Part shown: positions 46,046-57,143 of the stretch, piece by piece
Layout: each line of letters begins with the position of its first letter
How positions within the stretch are numbered: position 1 is the stretch's first letter
NCBI GenBank assembly: GCA_022835595.1
Contig: BQUP01000005.1
Span: 1,178,001 to 1,242,000 of the forward strand
Source: Cystobasidium ongulense
Lineage: Eukaryota > Basidiomycota > Cystobasidiomycetes > Cystobasidiales > Cystobasidiaceae
DNA: 64,000 bases
Direction of reading: 5' to 3'
The notes under the pieces: generated by a model
The model's input: only the letters and a program-made list of their open reading frames with translations
Told to the model about the DNA's origin: nothing
Databases searched by the model: none
Position numbers and translations under genes: made by a program

Positions 46046-48787
46046 TCAACGACTAGTCTGCTGGTCTGCATTTCCGCGGTTGTACCGGACGTAACCGCTT
46101 CCCAGACCCTGACAAGTTCAACAAGAAGTTAGTTATCTGCCGACTAATTGATCTATTTAGATACCGACTTACCGCCTTATTAGTCTTGACAACAGCTGAA
46201 ATGGGCTCAGCGAGTCCTCCACCACGGCCAATTTGTTCGCCAGCTGCCCAACCCATCTTGGCCAACATCTGATGTCCAATGTTGTCCGAAGCGATATGGT
46301 CTGCGCCCGCTCCTACAAGTGTTCCCTCGTTATTGCGGGGTGCAGCGGAGGACCGGGTAGGACCCTTGAAGTCTGTTTTTTTGCTGTTCTGGGTACGAAT
46401 GTCCCAGGTGGCTGTGGTAGCCAAGTACCGCTGGACCTTGTTTGTGTTCGAACCTCGTACGCTGGTATTCATCGTTCGGTACAGGACATTGTGACGGTCC
46501 TTTCCTGTACCTCGACTCTTGCTTTTGAGACTGGGCAAAGGAACAAGAGTCAGTTACGACCTCACTGCATTGGTCGAAATGACATACCTATAAGTATCGG
46601 CCAACATGTGAACAGCGTAACGGAACTTCTTGTCCATTGGAGGAAGCGCGAGTTGCGCAAGTGTGCCAGCTTCGATAAAGTTTCTGATTCTATCGTTCAG
46701 GCGATGAAAGTCAGGTTCTGCCGATTCACTCGAGCCACTCTTGGTGAAAGAGAACATGGAAGTCTCTGGAGCTCCTGCTCGTTTGGCCTTCTTCCGATTG
46801 AGCTTAGTGGGCTGCGCCTCGAGCCGCTTAAGATAGCGTTCCTGTCGCTTCAGCGCCTTCTTGGCTCGATCATTTTGCCATTGCTTCTGTAAACTTTCAT
46901 CGAAGGCATCAAAATCAAATTGTGTCGCCTTGACCGACTCGTAGCGTGCATGTGGCTTGTGCGAGAAGATGACTCCATCCATCAGACTCTCTTCGTAACC
47001 CATCATCGCCTCCTCCATCTCGTCATCGTCATCATCGTCATTATCATCGCTATCAGCGGAGCTGCTACTGTTCTCCTGATCCAACATTTGCTCCAGAACG
47101 TCGACATTGCGAGGGCCCGGGCTAGTATTGGCGAGTGCTTGGCCAACTTGATGGGCTTCCGCTTCGGATATCTCATTGTCAGATGACCGGCCGTTGTGTG
47201 CCAGTATGTCAAGAATTGTCATGTCAACTACTTCTTCTTCTCCATCGACATCATCTTCCTCCGAAGAGGTCATCTCATCCCGAATAGCTGCAATGTCGGA
47301 CAAATCGTTGCTGTTTAAATGCTCGAATACTGTTGATTGGAGGAACGAAAGACCGCATTCGGCGTCTGACTGACTGCCGTCTGCTTGAATATTGCTGATA
47401 TAGTCTTGCAGCGCTTCATCCACTTTGGAACGGCGTACTTGGCCGGGAGCTCTCACCTTGCGAGGATGCGGTTGCACGGGAAGATCACTGTCGGTGCCAA
47501 CTTCCAGTCGCTTGTAAATCGCGTCATCGCCTGAAGCGAGTTCCATCTCTTCAAACAATCTGGTTGTGAGATGTCCTTTCTTTCTCAATTTTTTCCGCTC
47601 CCGAGCTTCACGCTTATTTTTTTTCTTCTGAGCCATCCTGGAGAGATTGGATGTCTTGCGAGACGTAGAGGTCTCGGTAAGATCCCTCAGAAGCATCATT
47701 TCAGCTGAGTCTGGACCTGCAATGACAGGCGGCAGGACTGCTGGACTGGAGACCGGGTCATCTAGCACGACAGCATACGATCTCGACGACGGCTGGCTGG
47801 ACATCGGCTTCGCGTCTCTCTCTGTGTATTTGGTAGGAGGTTTGTACACTTCCTCGGTGTCTGACAAGTCGTCATCATCCACACTTCTGACATAAATGGC
47901 AGAAGAGGGTATTCCGGGTATTTGTGAATCGGTCAAGTGCGACTGAGGAACACTGGAACTCGCAGTGTCGATGAAGAAGAGATCGTCGTTTGGTGCACCG
48001 TGTAGACTTGCATTTGGAGAACTTCCGCTAGCGGTGGTTAACTCAGCAGCTGGAGTAGCTTTCAAGTCGTCCAGGACATCTTGTAAGGTCTTTTCCAGGT
48101 GAAGCGTCCGTGAGTCGGGCGTATGCGATGTGGAAATCCGTGATTCAGCAGGTGAAGACGAATGTGTGGCGATGATTGGGTCCGGTATGCAAGGCAGAGG
48201 AATCACAGGATCTGCAGGCAGAGGGGATTGGAGGGCATCATCTGATGAGGGTTTGAATCCTAGAAGCGTCAGTCGGCAAGTGTGATTCGACTTTTCTGCA
48301 TAGTTTGCCACTCACCTGCGGATGGTGAAGACGACAACGAAGTATGCGGCACTGGCAGCGGCAGCAAGACCGAGTCAAGCTCGCCAATCGTGGGAGCCAG
48401 CGATGTGCTAGCCTTGACAAAGGCTACTGGGCGCAGCAAGTCTGCGGTTTCAAGCCTCGTCGATGGCAGCGAAGAGCTTCCTATGCCGTAATGGTGCGCA
48501 GATGGAGTGGCTGCACCAGACGTCGACGGCGATGGACGAGTTCTGGTCGCGGAGAACGACGACCCGCGAGGCACGTATGGGCTCCTGCTTGCTGCAGCTG
48601 CTGCTCCACCTCGCCGTGCAGAGGTCGACGCGGGCTGCTGGATGCTGCTGCTGGCGATGATGGCCGACGACGACGACGCACCGTCGTAGTCGAGTCCGAC
48701 GGTGGAATAGTCGCTCCGAACGCCTCGTCCACGCCCTCTGGAGCTGCCGCCGCGTGTTCTGGGTCCTCGAAAGGTGCTGCTGCTCAT
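46046..48787 (-). CDS. SQS1: SQS1/PFA1-like R3H and G-patch protein
   Basis: Sqs1/Pfa1 is a G-patch activator of the DEAH helicase Prp43 in ribosome biogenesis and splicing. The N-terminus is Gly/Arg-rich (MSSSTFRGPRTRGGSSRGRG). A long acidic and Ser-rich middle carries a basic patch (MAQKKKNKREARERKKLRKK) and poly-Asp runs (SDDNDDDDDDEMEEAM). An R3H domain follows (FHRLNDRIRNFIEAGTLAQL to FRYAVHMLADTYR, then LKSKSRGTGKDRHNVLYRT). The C-terminal G-patch is SDNIGHQMLAKMGWAAGEQI with GRGGGLAEPISAVVKTNKA and, after the last intron, GLGSGYVRY. The last exon is read in the frame that gives GLGSG, so the stop is TGA at 46048-46046. An alternative frame would end at 46053. There are about three introns. 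Confidence 0.9.
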
Positions 48788-49109
48788 GGTGTGCTGTGAT
48801 GCCTGATGGTGGTAAGTCGTGCGAAAGAAGAGAAGAGTGGACAAAGACGATTCATGCAAGACCGTGTTCAAGGCAGCTTCTTCATAGCAAACAGTACACC
48901 AACACAAGTACGCCAACTGAGCGGCTTGGAGACTTGCACATTTCAGTTCAACGACGCGTATAACAGCAGTCTAGTTGCCACCATCCGATGTACAATACCT
49001 TGTAAACTATATCGACAATGCGAACTCAGTAACTTTTCCAAGACTATACACGCTGATAACCACCCAGGCAAGACAAGCGTCGCAGACTTCCTCCCAAGTA
49101 CCCGCGACA
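48788..49109. other. SQS1 promoter region
   Basis: This 322-bp spacer lies upstream of SQS1 and downstream of the F-box stop. No motif stands out. Confidence 0.4.
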
Positions 49110-50919
49110 TCAAGTACGGAAATACCACACTGGGCCACACCTGCAGGAATCACAAATGCCGTCAGCATTGTCCAACCTGGCATTGCGGCAAGCCAAGTAG
49201 CGTTCTGGTACAACTTACGGAGAAAGATCCTCGCGCAAGACATCGCTCCATATTCCTGCCGTGAAGGGAAAGCGGGGCGTAAATTGGTAAAATACATCTC
49301 GTAGTCAGTGCAGATATCTCTACTTGACATAGCACTTCCGGCCTCACCATACACTCCACGGCCCCCAACTTCAACTCCACAAGTTTGCCATCGGTCGCTC
49401 CCTGAATAACGGATGGTGAACTCCCAGTGTCGGAAGCCATTGTCGAGCATCTTGACAAGGCCGCGGAAAGTAGATCCAGTCGGACCTGTGCTCTGTCCAA
49501 CAAACTTGAGATTCGGATATGGCTGCTCTTCGTCAAGATCCCAGTCCTGTTCCTCGTCTGGAGCAAGCGCGAGCTCCAGCGAATTGATACCCCCAACAGC
49601 CTCGCTTATACCATCGAGGTCGCTTCCCTGTCCTTGCATCGCCGAGGGTGCAAAGTTGCTGCAAGCGGGGCCAAAGAAGGGTCTTGCTTAGCATCTCCGT
49701 GCCCTTGTACTGTGAAAGAGTAACTAGTAGGAAGCGCTTACTAGGCGAAATAATCGTTATAATCGATGAAAGCATCTACATTGATAAGGTGCAATGAGGC
49801 GTCAGTCAAGTCAAGTCCACAAGCAGAATTTCTACATGTGTGGACGTACAAATGTAGTTCCATCTCCCAGTCACACAAGCCCAATCCCTGCCTGGACTTG
49901 GCGACCTCCAAAATACGGCTCTTGAGAATCCATATGGCAAGGTATCTTGCTGAGATTCTTCACCCCACTACTTCGCAAGTCGTGTGAATGAGCGGCCGTT
50001 CGTGAAACTTCCACATATGAAAAGAAAAGACGCACCTGATCCCAGGCACCATGCACATTTAGAGCCATGACGGTTGAGATAGCATTGACCATGTGCCAGT
50101 CGATGACTAACTGGCCATCATTACGTCTTTCGTACGGCCCAAAGAGATTCGACTCGTCAAAGTTAGAAGAACGATAAACTTCCTCTCTGAAAGGTTGCCC
50201 AGCCTTGTAACTGAGCCATTCTACCTCGCGCATGTTCATGCCACAAAGATGCAACTGGCTTGAAATTCTGTCGAGCTCTATGGCCTCAGGAGAATACCCG
50301 GACAGATCGCTGTTCTCGGCGGAAGGTCGTTTCCAAGGGGGCAGGACGGTTAGCCAGTCTTTTATTGCAGACTTTGGAGCTAGAAGCGCCTCGAGACATG
50401 CCGCGTTCTTGGAAGTTGCGAAGGGCCGGGATCGGGGTGTGGTGAGCAGGATGTTATGAAGGGTTCGTAAGACAAACGGGCGCTCGGTTGCCTGTCAGAA
50501 GGCGGCAGGATTAGCCGAAGTGCATATAATGATAGCGCGTCTAGAATCTCAAGGCGACGGCTTACCTGCTTGTGACGGTGCGGGGCTCTCACGATTCCTC
50601 TCGCTTTGCATCGGTCTTTAACACACGTGCAGTAATCGCCGATGAGAGGTTGCTCCTGCGACTGAACGTCACTACACAGGCAGTTGGTCATCACGAGACA
50701 GGCAAGCCATACCGGATCAGGCATGTCAAACAAGCTCAGGAAGAGGGTCCTCCAGAGAAGCGTGTTCGCAGGCGCAGTGTAGGCGTGGAGTGCGCGCGAA
50801 GTCTGGGAAAGAGCAGCGACGTCGACGGGATCCAGGTTAGCGAGGATGGCGAAGATGACCTCGGGCGGTGCGTCGAGGAAGCGATTGGGTGCAGATAGTG
50901 CTCGCGATCCAGTAGACAT
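49110..50919 (-). CDS. F-box protein
   Basis: F-box proteins recruit substrates to SCF ubiquitin ligases. The N-terminal F-box is clear: NRFLDAPPEVIFAILANLDP then VDVAALSQTSRALHAYT, with LLWRTLFLSLFDMPDPVW. The middle part (ALLAPKSAIKDWLTVLPPW, SSQLHLCGMNMREVEWLSYK, NAISTVMALNVHGAWDQ) and the C-terminal beta-rich domain (PYPNLKFVGQSTGPTGSTFR, GFRHWEFTIRYSGSDRWQTC, GVEVGGRGVYG) match a family of basidiomycete F-box proteins that end in a GPxWxF-like motif. After two further introns I read GIWSDVLREDLSP and then CRCGPVWYFRT with stop TGA at 49112-49110. The last two splice sites are frame-based choices. Substrates are unknown. Confidence 0.75.
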
Positions 50920-51183
50920 TGTCGTGTCTGTCCTGCGTATAGACTGTGTATAGTGGGTGTAGTATACCTGTAGATGGTGGTGGCGGATTGCCGAACCGAG
51001 CAGCAGATAATACGAGGGTGCAGCAGTAGTCTTGAGGCAGTGTGTGCTGTATCGTGTTCTTCGTGCATGCAAGTCCAGTCAGTCAGCAGGCCGCTCCATG
51101 GGTCCACCGTCGCAGCGCAGTAGATGGAGAGAAGCAAAGAGACAAGCAGCTCTTTCTCTTCCTAACCGCCCAGTGATCCAGCC

Positions 51184-52725
51184 ATGACCATCGACATCGA
51201 CAACTCGAGCGACAGCGACAGCTCCGCCATCCAGGCAGCACTCATCGCTCCAGAAGGCAGCATGGACGCGCTCGGTGGAAGCGTCTCGCGCTCTGCACGC
51301 TTGCGGGCCACAACGACCGACGACGAGGACGAGGACGAGGAGGACGAGGAAGACGACGACCAAGATGAAGACGGAGATGCCGAGGACGACCACAATCACA
51401 GCGGCGTGTCTGGCTCTGGGTTTGCCTCCCGCCTTGCTAAGCCCGCAGGAAAGCGTGCCTTTGTGACGGCTGCTCGCGGAGAGCGATACCTCGTCCAGTC
51501 CAGCAAGCCTGCAAAGACGTCGACGTCCAAGCTGTCCGAAGTCCTTCTCGACCCGTGCACGCAAAAGGACCTCGTCAGGCTGCTCGTCCGGCAGAGCTCT
51601 TCGCCCAAGGGAAAGGCCACGGAAAGACAGCTGCGCGTGCTCGAAGAGGCCTACACACGCTTGTTTTCGCAGTGGAGCGCAGAGCTCGGAGCACACTTCA
51701 AGCTGCTCTTTTACGGGCTCGGATCCAAGATCCGCCTGCTCAACCTCTTCGTCCAGCGCTCTCTGCGCGCCGCAGTTGCCGACCGGCGCGTCGTGCTGCT
51801 GGACGGATTCAGAGCCGAGATGAGCGTTCTGGATCTGGTGACTGCACTCGAGAGCGTCCTCGTGCCGGAGAAGGACCTCTTGGACGACCCGCTGTACTCG
51901 GCCAGATCAGGGACCCGCATTGACGAGCGAGTCGTCGCGATTCTTCAGAAGCTCGACTCTGCTGGACCACACGTCTCTTCTACAAAACCAATCTACCTTC
52001 TCCTGCACAGCATTGACGGCCCTGCAATGCGCTCTGCCCGCTCCCAAGCAACGATATGGACCCTGGCCTCTCACCCGCACATACGTCTGATTGCCTCTTT
52101 CGACCATACCAAGGCGCCGCTTCTTTTTCCTATATCAAGCTCCAGTGTGAGCGGCATGACCGAATCGTCCGCGCGGTCTATCGTCTACCATCACACTCCA
52201 ACACTCCGCCCGTATACCATCGAGTCTCATGCCTCTGGCTGCATGTCCTCCTTGTATCCTCCGACGCTTTTCCTCTCGGAACTGCACCTGCTACAGACCA
52301 AGCAGGGGGGTATGCGCGGAGCGTCTTCATCTTCCAGAGCAAAAGCAGCAGCATTCGTCCTTGCGTCTTTGACACAAAAAGCCAAGGATCTCTTCCAAAC
52401 GATCGCCATGCGTCAGATTTCGAATTTTGAACCTAGCCAACACGAACATATGCAAGGGACACCTTCATTTGCAGCACCGTACGCTTCGATCTTCGCCGCA
52501 GCTCGCGATGCCTTCCTGGCGAACAATGTTGGACAAATGGAAGCATTGCTCCGCGAGTTTCGTGACCACGAGATCGTGCTCTCAAGCAGCGTTGCTCCCG
52601 CCTATGCTGAGCCAGACTTGATGCATGAGCAAACTGCAGACGTGGGAAGAAGAGGCAACGAGTGGCTGTGGATTAACATAGATGCGGACGACCTTCAAGG
52701 CTTGCTGGACAAGCTTCAGCTGTGA
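51184..52725 (+). CDS. ORC2: ORC2, origin recognition complex subunit 2
   Basis: ORC2 is a core subunit of the nuclear origin recognition complex that marks replication origins and loads MCM. This intronless gene encodes 513 residues. The N-terminus is acidic and low-complexity (TTDDEDEDEEDEEDDDQDED). The conserved core has SQWSAELGAHFKLLFYGLGS KIRLLN, matching the family FNLLFYGLGSK signature, then RVVLLDGFRAEMSVLDLVTA, KPIYLLLHSIDGPAMRS and HPHIRLIASFDHTKAPLLFP. The C-terminal winged-helix part (KAKDLFQTIAMRQISN to LLREFRDHEIVLSS) and the end WLWINIDADDLQGLLDKL are also typical. The gene is divergent from the F-box gene with 264 bp between starts. Confidence 0.93.
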   Translation: MTIDIDNSSDSDSSAIQAALIAPEGSMDALGGSVSRSARLRATTTDDEDEDEEDEEDDDQDEDGDAEDDHNHSGVSGSGFASRLAKPAGKRAFVTAARGERYLVQSSKPAKTSTSKLSEVLLDPCTQKDLVRLLVRQSSSPKGKATERQLRVLEEAYTRLFSQWSAELGAHFKLLFYGLGSKIRLLNLFVQRSLRAAVADRRVVLLDGFRAEMSVLDLVTALESVLVPEKDLLDDPLYSARSGTRIDERVVAILQKLDSAGPHVSSTKPIYLLLHSIDGPAMRSARSQATIWTLASHPHIRLIASFDHTKAPLLFPISSSSVSGMTESSARSIVYHHTPTLRPYTIESHASGCMSSLYPPTLFLSELHLLQTKQGGMRGASSSSRAKAAAFVLASLTQKAKDLFQTIAMRQISNFEPSQHEHMQGTPSFAAPYASIFAAARDAFLANNVGQMEALLREFRDHEIVLSSSVAPAYAEPDLMHEQTADVGRRGNEWLWINIDADDLQGLLDKLQL

Positions 52726-52837
52726 TGGTCGTAAAGGCCTTTTCGGGTTCGAGATCTCGACTAGTCTCTATGTATATACGGTTGCGATTATTGTCTTTCG
52801 TCAAGTTACAATTACTAAAACAGCCCCAGGCTATGCT

Positions 52838-55800
52838 TTATCGTCGTAGCTTGACTGGTGTAGCTGACGGAGAGTCCAGCATCTCGTCCAAGTTAAGGTA
52901 GCTTCCTTGAATATCCAACAGCTAAACGATCTGCTCAGACGATTTTCCAATAGCATACAGAATAACGACTTACTGGCGACTCGGTCGAAAGGAGATCCAG
53001 TCCACCTAGTGATGGAGACAGACCGGTCGGGGCCGCGCTGTCTATGCTCATGATAGCCTCGTCGTGCAGTCCGGATCGTAGCAGCAATTTTTCCAAGCGG
53101 CTCGTTTTCTAAACCCAAAGGAAAGTAGTAAGCCATTGCTCCGTCCTCGTTTCGAAGATTCGGGCACTGCCCCGCGCCAGATTCACCTTTTGCTCTTCCG
53201 TCAGCTGATGCACTGCCTGCGCTTGTAGGGCTCGAGCCTTGTCCACGTCACGCTGTAAATAGATGAGCTTATCCGACCATTCTCTGGCCGCAAGTCGCCG
53301 CTCGCTTCTTAACGCGGTGACTTGATCCTCGTTTGCCAAGATCGTCCGGTATTCACGACATTGCTGATGTGGCACCAAGGTCAAAAAAGAGTTTTCCGCA
53401 TTGCTCTCGACATTTAGACACTCACCCGTTCAAGTTCTTCATTCCGTTTTTGTAAGGCTTGCATTGCAGTGTCAGGTAAATCAGATTGTGCGTTGCTCGA
53501 TCCCCGCGCTGCTAGCTGAGCTTTGAGCGAAGCGACTTCGTCTTGCTGTTTTTCACAAAGCTCCTCCAGCTCAGCTACACGATCTTGACTATCCAGTAAC
53601 TGTTCCTGCAACTATGCACCATGTTAACGAGCAATTAGCCAGTTGGAACAGCTTCTTGGTGAACATCATCGCTTACTAGAGGCAGTTGTGCAGCGTTTAC
53701 CGGCCGCATAGGCGTTACTGGGCGAGGGCCATCAGCGCGCTGGTCGTCCAGATTGCCTGCAGTAACAATGAAGCCTTGCAATTTAGCTCGGTCTTCCTTG
53801 GCTTTGACGACTTGAGGATTGCTGACAACTCGGCCAGATTGATATTCAGGCACGTCTTTGAGATTGGCATTCGTATCACTGTGCTGGGCCGTGTCCCCGG
53901 GAGTGACCTGGCCTTGCTCCAATTGTGCAATATATGCAGTCATTTCAGCAATCTAGCACGAAGATCAATTAGCGATGTCTTTGCGGGTTGGATCTCTCTT
54001 TGGGCTTACCGTCTGCTCGTAGCGAATGAGGAGCGCCTTCTCGCCCACGACCTCGTTCCTCTCCGCATTGAGAGTTACCTTCTTGACACGCTGCGCAAAT
54101 TTGAGCGTGCTAGTTGACTCTTGTATAGCTACAGGGCTAGGATTGATAGTACAGATGACAGCGACTCGTGCCTCACCAGACAGTGACGGCTGGAGAATCT
54201 GGGTGAGCTTTGAATCTCGGTATGGTACTAGATGAGATGAAGAGGTCATCATCAGTCCCGGTGTGGCACGCCAGTCTCTCTAATCCTGAAAGAGTCAAGT
54301 ATTCACCATGAGCGCTGCCAAGCCAGCAAGGAAGTCAGCTCGAACACGAATTGCAGACGTGAGTCTGAGGCCAAATAAATCACTCACCGGCTTTTCTCTT
54401 CAGTCAGCGCGGCGATGACCTTCTCCAGGGTAAGCAGTGATTTGTTGATAAAGGCACCCTCCACTCTACGGTCTGCCTGACTGGTAGCTTTTTCGCTTCC
54501 TGCCAAATCGATCAGGGAAAGCCTGCTAGTAACAACTGCTCCGTCGTCTAACGACGCCCCTTTGCGGCCCAGTGTCTGTCCCAGCGTGGCTGCGCCGGAA
54601 GGAGTCCCTTCGTTGATATCTCTGGACTCGATGACCTGAGGAGCGAGTTGTATTAGATCGAGATTCGGGCACCACGTCGGCGTAGGCTGTGGTTGATGAG
54701 ACCTACGATCTGGAAGACCGCATGGGACCGTGAAGACCGTGCGTTGTAGTCTGTCGACCCTGTATGTCGATTCATTTCGCCTCTCTGGAGCAGCTGCGCC
54801 ACGTGCGCCTCTGTGGTCACGACTTCTTCACGCAATGGCGAAACAAAGAATCTCTTCCTCTCATCTTGACGAATTTTGACTTGCCCTGCAGTTTCTGGGC
54901 AGAGCAGATCCTTGAGCTGCTCATTGTAGATTTCCAGGTAGGAGGCTCGCAAGAGAAACTCCTTCTTTGGATGCTATAATAGGGTGTCAAGATCAGGACA
55001 TGTGCAGCATACATACTGTCCGACACCACTAACTTACTGCTCGGATATACTTGAAGATGTCTGAGATTGCTTGCGGAATGATGCCGGGATTCGTCGGTGT
55101 ACCACTCTATAGAAATAAAGCTTTGGTCAGATGGGGAAAAGCAGATGACGTGCGTATATCGGTACCAAAGTGAAAGTCTTGCCAGACGCCGTTTGACCTG
55201 CAAGACGACATAATGGTGAGCTCGAGTATAAAGATGGAATTAGAGGTCACTTTGAAACTTGCCATATGCAAATATGACTGCGTCGTAGCCATTCATAGAC
55301 GATCTGCAGGATCTCGCCAAATGTCAGCTTCTGTGGAGGGGGCTGCTATATGCTTAGGCTCACCGTATAAGATCGCTCGCGGCCACGTCGTAGACATTCT
55401 TGTTACCCGATCCGGTGACGAGAGTGTCTATTGGAAGCGAATGTGTTGGTGTTCAGCGACCAAAGTCTGCAAACAAGGCCGGAAATTTCACAATCTCCAC
55501 CCACCAAAGCGATACTGATGTCCTGATCCGTCTGCTAGACCGATGCAATTGTCGTCGGGGGACGTGAACCATGCTTCCTCTAGGTGAGCCGGATTGGCGT
55601 GACGATCTGTGTGCGCGACCGCTGGTGGTCTCACGCGGACGCATACAAGAACGTTTTCTTGTCGGCGCTGAACAACGGTGCCCACGGAGCTGTCCGACCC
55701 GCGTCGTGCATGGTACTTGTTCTGCAGTTTACTCGCAAACGCGTCGTCTTCGGGACCGTGTATCGAAGTCGCCGAGATGATGGCGTCTCGAGGGAAGTCG

Positions 55801-56720
55801 TCCATGCGGCTCTGTGGTCGCGATATGGAGTGAGGGTGGGCTGGGCCATCGAATAGGCCAGCCCGACTCGGAGGTCTCGAGGGAGTTCTAGCGATGGAAG
55901 CAGGGCGAGAAGAAGCTGTGGTTGGGGTCGACGCTGTTATCGAGCGCGCTCGAGCACGTGATATAATGCTACTGCTCGAGGACGGCGTCTCTGGCCGGGA
56001 ATACAAAGACGACGGAGGACGGTCAGCTCTTTCGGCGCCGGGAACGCCAGCTTTCTTGCGAGGAGCCGAGCCAGAGGTGAGTCTTGCTCTGGCGCGAAGG
56101 TCGCTCGCTGCGAGCATTCCATTTGGTCTGTCTTCATGAGAGTTATCGTGCTCGTCGTCGCGCGGAGCAGCCACCTGGCGGGTGTAGCGCTTGGCAGAGA
56201 GCAGCGACGTCGTGCTGGCCAGCTTTGGAGGCTCAGCTGGCCTACTGCTCCCTCTGCTGGTCGAAGGCAGGCCGTGTCCGAGGCTTTTCGCTTGAAGGTG
56301 GCTGATGTTGTTGTTGTTGTTGATGGCACTCTCGTCTCTCAAACGGGCCGCCGAGGCAGGCTGGCGGAACACAGCGTCACTCTGTGCCATCTTGGCTGCA
56401 CTCTTGACAGTCTGCTGTGCATGCAGCTCCTTCTCGTCGCCGCCTGCAGGTCCTGGCGAGGATGGCACGCTTCGCTGGTTCGACAGCGCAGCCGTGTATC
56501 GGCACAGATTGGACGTGGTCAGCGGGACCACCGGGGGCCGCAGAGTGCTTGCGGTGGGCGTCGTGTCCACGCGGCTGCCCAGCATCACGCCATGCGCGTC
56601 TCCGTCATCTTGCTGCTGCTGCTGCTGCTCGCGCTCTCGATGGCGCTTGACTGGGACAAACGGGCTTCTCTTGCTGCTGCTGCTGAACGAGGACGCCGCA
56701 GAGAGCGCCGGGCTGTCCAT
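52838..56720 (-). CDS. Kinesin-7 (KIP2/KipA-type) motor
   Basis: A Ser/Pro/Arg-rich N-terminal extension of about 370 residues (MDSPALSAASSFSSSSKRSP onward) precedes a kinesin motor split by many introns. Motor parts seen: ENVLVCVRVRPP, DTLVTGSGNKNVYDVAA, SMNGYDAVIFAYGQTASGKT (P-loop), RASYLEIYNEQLKDLL, TDYNARSSRSHAVFQI (switch I), SRLSLIDLAGSEKATSQ (switch II) and HVPYRDSKLTQILQPSLSG. A neck/coiled-coil tail follows (LLIRYEQTIAEMTAYIAQLE, LEELCEKQQDEVASLKAQLA) and the protein ends LLDIQGSYLNLDEMLDSPSA. A long N-terminal extension with a plus-end motor is typical of KIP2/KipA kinesins that carry tip-tracking factors along microtubules. One intron next to the P-loop (55262-55198) has a GC donor. 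Confidence 0.88.
55198..55262 (-). other. GC-AG intron in the kinesin P-loop region
   Basis: This is a 65-nt intron with donor TATG|GCAAGT and acceptor TCTTGCAG. It joins AVIFAYG to QTASGKT exactly at the invariant GQTxSGKT motif, so its boundaries are firmly constrained by the family. Confidence 0.8.
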
Positions 56721-57143
56721 CTCTGGCGAGTGGTGTGTGTGCAGATATACGCTCTGCTATGCTCTGCCTCTTGCTTGTCAAGCAATTGGCATGGAAAAAG
56801 CACGCTTGCAGAAAGAACAGCGGAAAGAGCTTCAACCAACACGCAGTCACGTGACCTTCTTTCCGCCACACTGCCAAAGGCTGCACACCAGCTGGCACTG
56901 GAAAGACTCGGCGAATACATAGCAGGGCAGCTCTTGCTGTGTTCCTGACATACATCATGCTACAGGTGACCAGGCTCGTCGCTCAGCTTCGCCCTTTGCG
57001 AGAAAGCTGGTGGCAAGCACACTCGTTGAAGCTTGGGCAGACTTTCATCTTTCTCTTCTTTCTTCCAACCTCGAGCTTCCTCGTCTGCTCACGCCGACCA
57101 CTCTGACCAACTAACCTGTCCGCAGCATGCCTTCGGACTCATC
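56721..57143. promoter_or_regulatory. Divergent promoter between kinesin and DNA ligase, with TCACGTGA
   Basis: The 423-bp region between divergent starts holds a TCACGTGA palindrome at 56847-56854 (context GCAGTCACGTGACC, the same flanks as the site at 26121). Confidence 0.45.

Noticed and set aside
51079-51696. Minus-strand frame of 205 codons over ORC2
   Set aside because: Shadow of the intronless ORC2 coding frame, composed of repetitive Val/Leu from the acidic tract.
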